From an uncultured Francisella sp. (GTDB taxonomy: Bacteria > Pseudomonadota > Gammaproteobacteria > Burkholderiales > Neisseriaceae), in contig CALUCM010000043.1 of assembly GCA_943914555.1 (NCBI GenBank), positions 1 through 5,104 of the forward strand: 5,104 nucleotides of DNA, in the 5' to 3' direction. Shown here one piece after another: positions 1-5,104 of the stretch; the stretch's first letter is position 1; each line of letters begins with the position of its first letter. The notes beneath the pieces are model-generated. The model saw nothing but the letters and a program-made list of their open reading frames with translations, ran no database searches and had not been told where the DNA came from. The translations under genes and the position numbers were made by a program.

Positions 1-520
1 TTGTGGGCTCATCTAATATCAAAATTTCTGGATCATAAACCAAAGCACAGCAGAGGCTTAATTTCTGTTTCATACCGCCAGAGAGCTGTCCTGCTGGGCG
101 ATCCCTGTATGGATATAAACCAGTTGATTTCAACAACTGCTCAATTTTTTTCTCGCGCACTGCCACAGGAATTTGTGATAGACGTGCAATAAATTCGATG
201 TTTTCGTAAACGGAAAGAGAAAAATAAAGATTAAGCCCCAGCCCTTGGGGCATATAAGCAATTTTGCTACTCAAATAATCACGGTCTTTTTGCGTACGCA
301 CTTTAGACCCTAATACTTCAATTTCCCCTTGCTGTAATTTTTTGACACCACAAATCAGCGATAATAAAGTAGACTTGCCGACTCCATCTGGACCAATCAG
401 TCCAACGGTAGATCCACGCTTAATAGAGACCGATACATCATTAAGAGCTTCTATCTTGCCATAGCGATGGGAAAGATGCTGCAGATTTATGACTGTTTCT
501 TTGATGTCATTCTGTACCAT
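1..520 (-). CDS. rbbA: RbbA-like ABC transporter ATP-binding protein, 5' part only (runs off the left edge)
   Basis: The minus-strand frame from the ATG at 520 stays open to the window edge and gives 173 residues of an ABC nucleotide-binding domain. Visible motifs are Walker A GPDGVGKST (residues 43-51), a Q-loop with MPQGLG (90-95), the signature LSGGM (146-150) and Walker B ILILDEPT (166-173). The variant Walker A with Asp, the MPQGLG...NLY...LSVYEN stretch and the RDRPAG-LSGGMKQKL block are what I recall for E. coli RbbA (YhiH). RbbA is a large inner-membrane protein with two ABC domains fused to an ABC-2 type permease. It was described as a ribosome-associated ATPase and is also grouped with drug-export ABC systems. 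Only the first half of the first ABC domain lies here, so the second domain and permease are inferred. The gene begins 18 bases after the HlyD adaptor gene, the same order as yhiI-rbbA. An in-frame TAA at 526-524 makes this ATG the first possible start. Its Shine-Dalgarno sequence is weak, which suggests coupling to the gene before it. Confidence 0.88.
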   Translation of the reverse strand, partial: MVQNDIKETVINLQHLSHRYGKIEALNDVSVSIKRGSTVGLIGPDGVGKSTLLSLICGVKKLQQGEIEVLGSKVRTQKDRDYLSSKIAYMPQGLGLNLYFSLSVYENIEFIARLSQIPVAVREKKIEQLLKSTGLYPYRDRPAGQLSGGMKQKLSLCCALVYDPEILILDEPT

Positions 521-538
521 TGCTTATTTCGATTAATT

Positions 539-1513
539 CTATGGCAATTTAACTTGAAGTTTTCCTGGCCACTTCTGTTGTGCGTTGGTTTTCACATACC
601 CCACACCGGTTAAGCCATTTTTTAGCAATTTATTATATTTAATGGCAATTTGCTCTGGGATTTTCAACTTGACTCGATAAGCCATGGCTTCTCTCTCTTG
701 TTGCGTCTCAACATATTTTGGAGTGAACTGAGCTTCTGAAGAAATATATTGTATCGTTGCTGGAAACACTCCATCAAGATCATCTAAGACAATACGCGCC
801 TCATCTCCCAAACGGATATTAGCTATCGACCGTGTGGTCAGAAAAATATTCATATACACATTTTTATAGTCAAGCACGGTAAACACCCGAGTCCCTTGGC
901 CAATCACAGAACCCACTTCAACCAGCTGACTTTCCACACGTCCCTCAAGCGGTGACTTTACCGTCAGATCTTTTTTGACTGATTGTAAGCGATCAATATT
1001 GGCTTGAGCTTCTCCAATTGCAGCATCTGCTTCCTTTACTGCTGCAAAGGCTGCCTGAACTGAAGCTTCATCACCAGCCATCTGCGCTTTCCTTTTTACT
1101 AGTTCGGCATTAGAAACTAGGTGATCATGGTACATCTTCACTGCATTTTGATACTCTAAACGAGATACCTTTAATTTTTGCTGATAAGCAGCTGCTTCGG
1201 AACGAGCCCGCGTTTTTGCTTCAATTCCACGGCGTCTAGCTGCATCTGCCACTGCAATTTGCGCATCTGTATCGGTAGCTTGCATGCGAATCAAGGCTTG
1301 ATCTTTTTGCACATGATCTCCCTCATTTGCCAAAATTTCTACCACCCGCCCAGGATAAATAGTCGCTGCATTGATTAAGGTCATTTCTAATCGCCCGTTA
1401 CTCGAATAGACTCCTTCTGGTATAAAAGAGCGCTGATAATGGACATAATAGATCATACCGGCAGTCGCTAAGGCTAAAATTACTGCCGCCACAACAAGGT
1501 ATTTTTTATTCAT
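539..1513 (-). CDS. HlyD/EmrA-family periplasmic adaptor (membrane fusion protein), YhiI-like
   Basis: This encodes a 324-residue membrane-fusion protein that should bridge an inner-membrane ABC exporter to an outer-membrane channel. Residues 1-4 (MNKK) are followed by one hydrophobic segment (about 5-24) acting as an uncleaved signal anchor. The PEG...NGR block (32-41) and the first biotinyl-lipoyl half-motif (about 47-80, with PGRV, EGD, V and K) come next. An Ala/Gln/Lys-rich helical hairpin with coiled-coil character spans about 82-182. The second lipoyl half is at about 184-215 (SPLEGRV...VGSV), then a beta-barrel domain. AQFTPKYVET (261-270) closely matches the AQFTPKTVET stretch I recall in E. 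coli YhiI. The frame extends upstream to a TTG at 1537, but the ATG at 1513 is preferred because AGG lies 6 bases upstream and the anchor then begins normally. The stop is TAG at 541-539. The gene lies 18 bases ahead of the RbbA-like gene, so both probably form one export unit. The exported substrate is unknown. Confidence 0.9.
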   Translation of the reverse strand: MNKKYLVVAAVILALATAGMIYYVHYQRSFIPEGVYSSNGRLEMTLINAATIYPGRVVEILANEGDHVQKDQALIRMQATDTDAQIAVADAARRRGIEAKTRARSEAAAYQQKLKVSRLEYQNAVKMYHDHLVSNAELVKRKAQMAGDEASVQAAFAAVKEADAAIGEAQANIDRLQSVKKDLTVKSPLEGRVESQLVEVGSVIGQGTRVFTVLDYKNVYMNIFLTTRSIANIRLGDEARIVLDDLDGVFPATIQYISSEAQFTPKYVETQQEREAMAYRVKLKIPEQIAIKYNKLLKNGLTGVGYVKTNAQQKWPGKLQVKLP

Positions 1514-1519
1514 AACAAG

Positions 1520-1522
1520 CCT
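1520..1522 (-). promoter_or_regulatory. Shine-Dalgarno AGG fixing the HlyD adaptor start
   Basis: On the minus strand AGG is followed by a 6-base spacer (CTTGTT) and then the ATG at 1513. The in-frame TTG further upstream at 1537 would add eight residues (MVVDGRLV) ahead of MNKKYL. That would put an acidic residue before the membrane anchor and leave this ribosome binding site inside the coding sequence. The site therefore supports the shorter, 324-residue protein. Confidence 0.5.
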
Positions 1523-1682
1523 ACCATCTACCACCAATAGCGTTCAACAAAGCAATGCTTGTACCATAAAATCACACTCCAGTCTAGGAAAAGCAAAAAG
1601 CCTTGCACTCTATCTACTAATTTAGCAAATCACTATTCAGTTAATTACGTTAACAAACCTCACTTTCTTACCTTGGTACTAT

Positions 1683-2186
1683 TTAAGTAGATGAGCTATC
1701 TTCCAAAGCCAACGCCAGCTGACGATATTGATCAGTAAGTTCTGCCAAAGTCGCACGATTAAGCCCACTTGGATGTGGCAACACCCACACTTCAGTTGCG
1801 CCAATTCTTAGATCTTGTCGCCCCCAGTTCACTTTATTTTGTCGAAAAGCAATCTCGTAAGCCTGCTTCCCTAATACGGCCAACGCTCTTGGTTGGTACT
1901 GTTTTATTTTATTTTTGACCACCTCACCACCCAGGCGTAACTCTTCTCGTGTTAATTCACTTGCTGCTACAGTCATGCGCTGTACCAACACCATATTGCC
2001 ACAGCCATAATCAGCAAGTAGAGGCCACTGGGCTGGTGTTAATAATCGATCAGTGAACCCTGCTTGATAAATCACCCGCCAAAAACGATTGGTTGGATTA
2101 GCAAAGGGCTGTTGCAATTTGGCAGTCATGGCACCAGGATTAATGCCACAAAACACCACCTTTAAATGAGGTTGTAATAATTCCAT
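1683..2186 (-). CDS. mug: G/U and G/T mismatch-specific DNA glycosylase, Mug type (uracil-DNA glycosylase superfamily, family 2)
   Basis: This 167-residue protein is almost the length of E. coli Mug (168). It should remove uracil, ethenocytosine and more weakly thymine from mismatches with G in double-stranded DNA, starting base excision repair in the cytoplasm. Active-site motif 1 is GINPG (residues 14-18); N16 corresponds to the catalytic asparagine of Mug. Further family blocks are NRFWRVIYQAGFTDR (33-47), DYGCGN (59-64), YQPRALAVLGKQAYE (97-111) and WVLPHPSGLNR (134-144). Motif 2 reads HPSGLN, where E. coli Mug has NPSGLS, so His138 replaces an Asn in the DNA-intercalation loop. It is the last gene of a three-gene minus-strand cluster and starts 12 bases after the TatD-family gene stop. 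There is no clear Shine-Dalgarno sequence, suggesting translational coupling. The stop is TAA at 1685-1683, with no convincing terminator after it. The family assignment is secure; substrate preference is inferred. Confidence 0.94.
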   Translation of the reverse strand: MELLQPHLKVVFCGINPGAMTAKLQQPFANPTNRFWRVIYQAGFTDRLLTPAQWPLLADYGCGNMVLVQRMTVAASELTREELRLGGEVVKNKIKQYQPRALAVLGKQAYEIAFRQNKVNWGRQDLRIGATEVWVLPHPSGLNRATLAELTDQYRQLALALEDSSST

Positions 2187-2198
2187 ACGCTAATGAAT

Positions 2199-2981
2199 TT
2201 AATGAGAAATAAATACTGTCTCGCTATTATGCCATAGCTCAGTTGCCAATAACGCACATGGTTCCGATCGAATCTCACATAATGCCTGGAAAATAAAAAC
2301 TAAATTTGCAGGTCGATTAAGCTGTCCGCGCTGTTGCGCAATAGGCATATCTGGAGAATCTGTTTCCAGGACTAAACTATTAAGCGGTAAACGCGCAATC
2401 GTCTCTCTCGTTTTAGAAGCACGCAGATAAGTGATGGTACCACCCACCCCTATTTTAAGCCCCAGATCAACATAGCGCATGGCTTCTTGGAAGGATCCGG
2501 AAAAACCATGAATGACACCTTGCACGTTACTATTTTTTAAAAACCCATATACGTCATTATGTGCCTTTCTAGCATGAATCGAAACAGGGAGCTGATAATG
2601 AGCGGCAAGCTGTAGCTGATCCTCAAAATAAGCGCATTGCGCAAACCACCACTGGTCAATTGTTAATTCTGGAATATGGCGTTCTAAGCCAATTTCCCCA
2701 ATTGCCGCAAGTGCTCCTGTTTGTATTAGCTTTTCTAGTTGATCAAGATCAGCTTTTTGATGTTGCTGGATATATAAAGGGTGCAGTCCCAGAGCAGGAA
2801 GTAAAACAGTAGGTGCTTTCTCACACAAAGACAAAATAGATAAAAAATCTCTATTACTTGCTCCCATCACCATAATTTTTTCAATCTGTACCCTCTCACA
2901 TTCTTTCAAAAAGACATCTAAAGTAAGTCCTGATTGGCTCAGTAATGCATCACTATGAGTGTGGGTATCAAAAAAAGGCAT
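2199..2981 (-). CDS. yjjV: TatD-family metal-dependent hydrolase, YjjV-like (putative deoxyribonuclease)
   Basis: This encodes a 260-residue TIM-barrel enzyme of the TatD family in the amidohydrolase superfamily. Family members bind divalent metals, and several, E. coli TatD among them, have DNase activity; the substrate of YjjV itself is poorly defined. The metal and active-site set is complete: DTHTH (residues 5-9, H7 and H9), GLHP (65-68), GEIGLE (95-100, E96), SIHAR (134-138, H136), VIHGFSGS (156-163, H158) and ETDSPDMP (206-213, D208). GLKIGVGGTITYLRASKTRE (174-193) and the NRPAN block near 222 closely resemble what I recall of E. coli YjjV (259 residues), separating it from TatD and YcfH. 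The ATG at 2981 directly precedes PFFDTHTH, leaving no room for a shorter form. It starts 9 bases after the DUF4442 stop without a visible Shine-Dalgarno sequence and ends 12 bases before mug, so all three are probably co-transcribed. No signal peptide is seen, so a cytoplasmic location is likely. Confidence 0.93.
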   Translation of the reverse strand: MPFFDTHTHSDALLSQSGLTLDVFLKECERVQIEKIMVMGASNRDFLSILSLCEKAPTVLLPALGLHPLYIQQHQKADLDQLEKLIQTGALAAIGEIGLERHIPELTIDQWWFAQCAYFEDQLQLAAHYQLPVSIHARKAHNDVYGFLKNSNVQGVIHGFSGSFQEAMRYVDLGLKIGVGGTITYLRASKTRETIARLPLNSLVLETDSPDMPIAQQRGQLNRPANLVFIFQALCEIRSEPCALLATELWHNSETVFISH

Positions 2982-2990
2982 GAGTAAAAA

Positions 2991-3491
2991 TCAGGATTTT
3001 TTCTTGCGCGGGATCCACGCCCAAATCATTTCAACCTGCACTGGCTCAATTCCTTTCTGATCAACTACGCGCACAGGCACCGTAAAATAGCCTTTTGTGT
3101 CTTGAATAATGGCATTTGCCATTACGTCGCTCAAGGTTGCAGTGGCTGTGAGATCACCATTTGCCACTTTAATGTATTGAATATGCATTTCTTTTAACAA
3201 AATCAATTTATCTTTAGGACAATTCATCATCGTCACAAAGCCAGAAGCAGTTTCAGCAATAGCAGCAGTGACACAAGCATGTACGCCATGAATATGATTT
3301 TGCACATGTTTACGATTGCGCACCTGCACAACTACTTCTTCACGTGCCAGTTTTTTAAACCGTATACCAGCTGTGTTGATAAAAGGGACCAAACGGCCCA
3401 TTAGATAACTACGGACACTTTCTTTCATCAATTCGGGCAACAGAGATTCAATTCGCTTCACTTTCGTATATAGTTCACTCTCAATGCGCAT
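2991..3491 (-). CDS. DUF4442 family protein, hotdog fold (possible acyl-CoA thioesterase)
   Basis: This encodes 166 residues with the look of a DUF4442 / PaaI-like hotdog-fold protein. The N-terminal helix (about 9-36) is followed by alternating strands. The hotdog helix region is NHIHGVHACVTAAIAETASG (65-84), with the N-x(3)-G-x-H...E pattern (N65, G69, H71, E80) of thioesterase-like relatives. The ending is WAWIPRKKKS, with a basic tail after the last strand. Hotdog proteins of this type are usually small cytoplasmic dimers or tetramers. Some hydrolyse acyl-CoA thioesters, but most DUF4442 members have no proven substrate, so the activity is inferred from fold only. It is the first gene of the minus-strand cluster with the YjjV-like hydrolase and mug, though no functional link to DNA repair is evident. 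Either the ATG at 3491 or the TTG immediately upstream at 3494 could start it. I chose ATG because it is the stronger codon, although GGAG is spaced slightly better for the TTG. The product differs by one residue. Confidence 0.82.
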   Translation of the reverse strand: MRIESELYTKVKRIESLLPELMKESVRSYLMGRLVPFINTAGIRFKKLAREEVVVQVRNRKHVQNHIHGVHACVTAAIAETASGFVTMMNCPKDKLILLKEMHIQYIKVANGDLTATATLSDVMANAIIQDTKGYFTVPVRVVDQKGIEPVQVEMIWAWIPRKKKS

Positions 3492-3500
3492 CAATAAGAT

Positions 3501-3504
3501 CTCC
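3501..3504 (-). promoter_or_regulatory. Shine-Dalgarno GGAG before the DUF4442 gene
   Basis: On the minus strand GGAG stands 6 bases before a TTG codon and 9 bases before the adjacent ATG, both in the same frame. It is the best ribosome binding site in the window and the only clear one in this three-gene cluster. This fits translation beginning mainly here, with the next two genes relying on coupling. Confidence 0.55.
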
Positions 3505-3543
3505 AGTTATGATAGTATTTACCTAATTAAGACAATGAAGATT

Positions 3544-3571
3544 AATATAAATTATTTAATCGAGCAACCAA
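3544..3571 (-). promoter_or_regulatory. Candidate sigma70-type promoter for the DUF4442-yjjV-mug cluster
   Basis: Reading the minus strand, TTGGTT (3571-3566, 3 of 6 matches to TTGACA) is followed by a 16-base spacer and TATATT (3549-3544, 5 of 6 matches to TATAAT). This would place transcription start near 3537, with a leader of roughly 45 bases. The -35 element is weak and the whole region is AT-rich, so chance matches are easy. The location, upstream of the first gene of the cluster and in the only divergent gap of the window, is the main support. Confidence 0.3.
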
Positions 3572-3592
3572 GGAAACTTTAAGATCATAGTA

Positions 3593-4435
3593 ATGCAACT
3601 TCCCTTCAGCAAAATGCATGGTTTGGGTAATGATTTTATAGTCATCGATGGCATTCATCATCCTGTAAAACTCAACCCTGATGTGATTCGTCGTTGGGCA
3701 AACCGTCACACCGGTATTGGTTTTGACCAGCTTTTATTGATTGAATCCTCTTTTGAACCTGACTGCGATTTTCAATACCGTATTTTTAACGCTGATGGAG
3801 CGGAAGTAGGTCAATGCGGCAATGGTGCACGTTGTTTCGCAGCATATGTTTATGCAAAAAACTTGACAACAAGCAAAATGATTCGTGTACAAACCCGCGA
3901 TAGAAAACTTACTTTACACATCAAGGATCATGATTTGGTTGAAGTAAATATGGGCAAAGCAAAGCTTCTCCCAGAAGAAATTCCCTTCGCCCCTAGCAGT
4001 CCTTCCCCTGCCAAAAACGGATTATATTCAATTTGTATTAACCAGCTTTTTTTTGAAGTAGCGGCAGCTAATCTTGGTAATCCACATGCTATTGTGCTCG
4101 TAAAAGATGTGGATCAAACACCTGTTACGAAATGGGGCGCACTGATTGAAGGTGCAAGCAGTTACTTTCCTCAACGTACCAACGTTGGTTTCATGCAAAT
4201 TTTAGACCGAACGCATATCCGTTTACGGGTATTTGAACGTGGTGTTGGAGAAACCTTAGCCTGTGGTTCAGGCGCTTGCGCTGCAGTTGTGGTGGGACAT
4301 AAATTAGGTTTATTGGCAGAAAAAGTCTGGGTTGCTTTACCGGGAGGGGATCTATCTGTTCACATCATGCCCTCTGAAGAAATTCTCTTAACCGGTCCTG
4401 CTAATTTTGTTTTTGAGGGGTCCATCACTTTATGA
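3593..4435 (+). CDS. dapF: Diaminopimelate epimerase
   Basis: This cytoplasmic, cofactor-independent racemase interconverts LL- and meso-diaminopimelate, supplying lysine and the peptidoglycan cross-linking residue. The 280-residue protein is of normal length. It opens with FSKMHGLGNDF (5-15), the family's N-terminal signature. The first catalytic cysteine is C75 in GQCGNGARC (73-81) and the second is C224 in ACGSGACAA (223-231). Substrate-contact blocks NLGNPHA (160-166), RTNVGF (195-200) and ERGVGET (216-222 region) are intact, so the enzyme should be active. The start ATG at 3593 agrees with the position of the N-terminal signature. Upstream in-frame codons reach a TAA at 3557-3559 without another start. 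An AAGGAA lies about 18 bases upstream, too far for a normal ribosome binding site, and only a weak AAGA is nearer. The stop TGA overlaps the start of the DUF484 gene as ATGA, indicating co-translation with it. The gene diverges from the DUF4442 cluster across a roughly 100-base gap. Confidence 0.97.
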   Translation: MQLPFSKMHGLGNDFIVIDGIHHPVKLNPDVIRRWANRHTGIGFDQLLLIESSFEPDCDFQYRIFNADGAEVGQCGNGARCFAAYVYAKNLTTSKMIRVQTRDRKLTLHIKDHDLVEVNMGKAKLLPEEIPFAPSSPSPAKNGLYSICINQLFFEVAAANLGNPHAIVLVKDVDQTPVTKWGALIEGASSYFPQRTNVGFMQILDRTHIRLRVFERGVGETLACGSGACAAVVVGHKLGLLAEKVWVALPGGDLSVHIMPSEEILLTGPANFVFEGSITL

Positions 4436-5037
4436 ATAATGATCAAACATTAAAGACTAAGAAAAATAAAAAAGTAAAATCCTTTTCTGTGATACAAGCA
4501 CATGTGAATCGCGATATGATAAAAAATCTACGCTGGCAACTTGACGAAATGTATCATATTGCTGAAGCTAATTTTGCTTTGATACAAAAAATGTTCGCCT
4601 TTGATCATGCCTTATTGGCTTGTAGCAATGCAGAACAATTGATAATAACTATAAAAGATCATTTTTCTCACATTTGGCAATTGCCGCATGTTCTTTTAAA
4701 AGCTACTCCCTCCTTAGTAAAAACTCTAGGACTAAGTAAAGAATATGAGATTAATCATAAACAAGCAATCAAATCGCTTGATCAATTAACCGAACCTCAA
4801 TCAGGAATCCAGTGCATTCACCCTAAATTTTTCGCTTACTTTGAAAAAAAACGTCCTCCCATAGAGAGTTTTTTACATCTTCCTATTCAAATAGAGAAAA
4901 AAACTGTTGCCATTATTTTGGTCGGCCATGAAGATCCCGAATATTTTTCTACAGATGCTCCCACAGATTATGTGGCTATTCTCGCAAAATCAGTGGGTAT
5001 CACCATGCAGCGATTGATTGAAGAAAAAACAACCTAA
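4432..5037 (+). CDS. DUF484 (YigA-like) protein, short form lacking the usual N-terminal segment
   Basis: This 201-residue protein lies directly after dapF, where Proteobacteria usually carry a DUF484 gene (E. coli yigA, then xerC). Residues 1-17 are highly basic (many Lys). Residues 18-75 form a helix-rich stretch (SFSVIQAHVNRDMIKNL onward) that by memory corresponds to the heptad region of YigA. The remainder is GAF-like, with the family-typical SFLHLPI (146-152) and a GHEDPEYF turn (165-172, compare the usual G-S-x-D-x-x-x-F), ending in a C-terminal helix. YigA is about 235 residues and begins with a conserved segment containing an N/H-P-E/D-F-F motif before the helix. That segment is absent here and cannot be recovered upstream, because the start overlaps dapF by 4 bases. 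The ATG at 4432 overlaps the dapF stop, implying translational coupling. Function is unknown across the family. Assignment rests on position plus moderate motif similarity. Confidence 0.78.
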   Translation: MNNDQTLKTKKNKKVKSFSVIQAHVNRDMIKNLRWQLDEMYHIAEANFALIQKMFAFDHALLACSNAEQLIITIKDHFSHIWQLPHVLLKATPSLVKTLGLSKEYEINHKQAIKSLDQLTEPQSGIQCIHPKFFAYFEKKRPPIESFLHLPIQIEKKTVAIILVGHEDPEYFSTDAPTDYVAILAKSVGITMQRLIEEKTT

Positions 5038-5104
5038 ATACAATCATAGAATAACCTTTAAGTTGCATCATCATCCATTGTATGCGTGTACGAATTGATC
5101 AAGC
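5038..5104. other. Tail after the DUF484 gene, no supported feature
   Basis: No stem-loop with a T-run is visible, so there is no clear terminator for the dapF unit. On the plus strand, an ATG at 5082 opens a frame (MRVRIDQ...) to the window edge but has no ribosome binding site. On the minus strand, two frames enter from the right edge and stop inside the tail, one ending TMDDDAT before the TAA that begins at 5062 and one ending HAYNG before a TGA near 5072. Either could be the 3' end of a convergent gene. None can be called from so few codons. Confidence 0.35.

Noticed and set aside
1..192. Plus-strand open frame of 63 codons at the left edge
   Set aside because: It lies opposite the ABC ATPase frame, whose Walker A, signature and Walker B motifs are unmistakable. 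The plus-strand product has no recognisable motif.
1178..1378. Plus-strand open frame of 66 codons inside the HlyD adaptor gene
   Set aside because: It is antisense to the coiled-coil coding part of the adaptor, and its Ser/Cys-rich product is typical of the reverse complement of Ala/Arg-rich helices. No ribosome binding site was seen.
1550..1560. Perfect small palindrome AAGCAATGCTT upstream of the HlyD adaptor
   Set aside because: Five-base arms occur often by chance in AT-rich spacer DNA. There is no second copy and no matching promoter around it, so calling an operator would be unsupported.
1589..1606. Possible terminator for the mug cluster (GCAA/TTGC stem followed by TTTT on the minus strand)
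   Set aside because: The stem has only 4 base pairs and the T-run only 4 bases, well below what a functional intrinsic terminator needs. It also lies about 80 bases past the mug stop.
1652..1666. GTTAA...TTAAC inverted repeat just after mug
   Set aside because: The stem is five nearly all A/T pairs without a T-run. It is too weak for a terminator and has no other identifying feature.
4819..4833. HPKFF (residues 130-134) in the DUF484 protein as the family's missing N-terminal motif
   Set aside because: It lies in the middle of the GAF-like region, after the helix that normally follows the N-terminal motif. The resemblance is probably coincidental, not a rearranged domain.

Overview
The window looks like a stretch of proteobacterial, most likely gammaproteobacterial, chromosome with modest GC (roughly 40% by eye). 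This rests on a dapF gene followed by a DUF484 (YigA-like) gene, as in the Escherichia coli dapF-yigA-xerC region, and on proteins that resemble E. coli YhiI/RbbA, Mug and YjjV along their lengths. The AT-rich, lysine-rich coding style would fit an intracellular or aquatic lineage such as the Legionellales. That placement is only an impression, and the genus cannot be fixed from the sequence alone.

Layout, left to right. (1) Positions 1-1513, minus strand: a two-gene efflux unit. An HlyD-type periplasmic adaptor (YhiI-like) comes first, followed after 18 bases by the 5' part of an RbbA-like ABC ATPase gene that runs off the left edge. (2) Positions 1514-1682: a 169-base spacer with no convincing gene, terminator or promoter. 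(3) Positions 1683-3491, minus strand: a compact three-gene cluster with 9-12 base spacers. In transcription order it encodes a DUF4442 hotdog-fold protein, a YjjV-type TatD-family metal-dependent hydrolase, and a Mug-type G:U/G:T mismatch DNA glycosylase. (4) Positions 3492-3592: a short AT-rich divergent intergenic region that should hold promoters for both sides. (5) Positions 3593-5037, plus strand: dapF (diaminopimelate epimerase, for lysine and peptidoglycan precursors), coupled through an ATGA overlap to a short DUF484 protein. (6) Positions 5038-5104: a tail with no supported gene.

The genes form three functional groups: membrane export (YhiI/RbbA), putative DNA maintenance (Mug plus a TatD-family hydrolase, with a possible thioesterase upstream), and diaminopimelate synthesis with a YigA-like partner. 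No mobile element, CRISPR array, RNA gene or toxin/defence module was found. The most notable points are a histidine in the second active-site motif of the Mug glycosylase, a DUF484 protein without its usual N-terminal segment, and the tight pairing of a glycosylase with a TatD-family enzyme. I see no exotic new system here.
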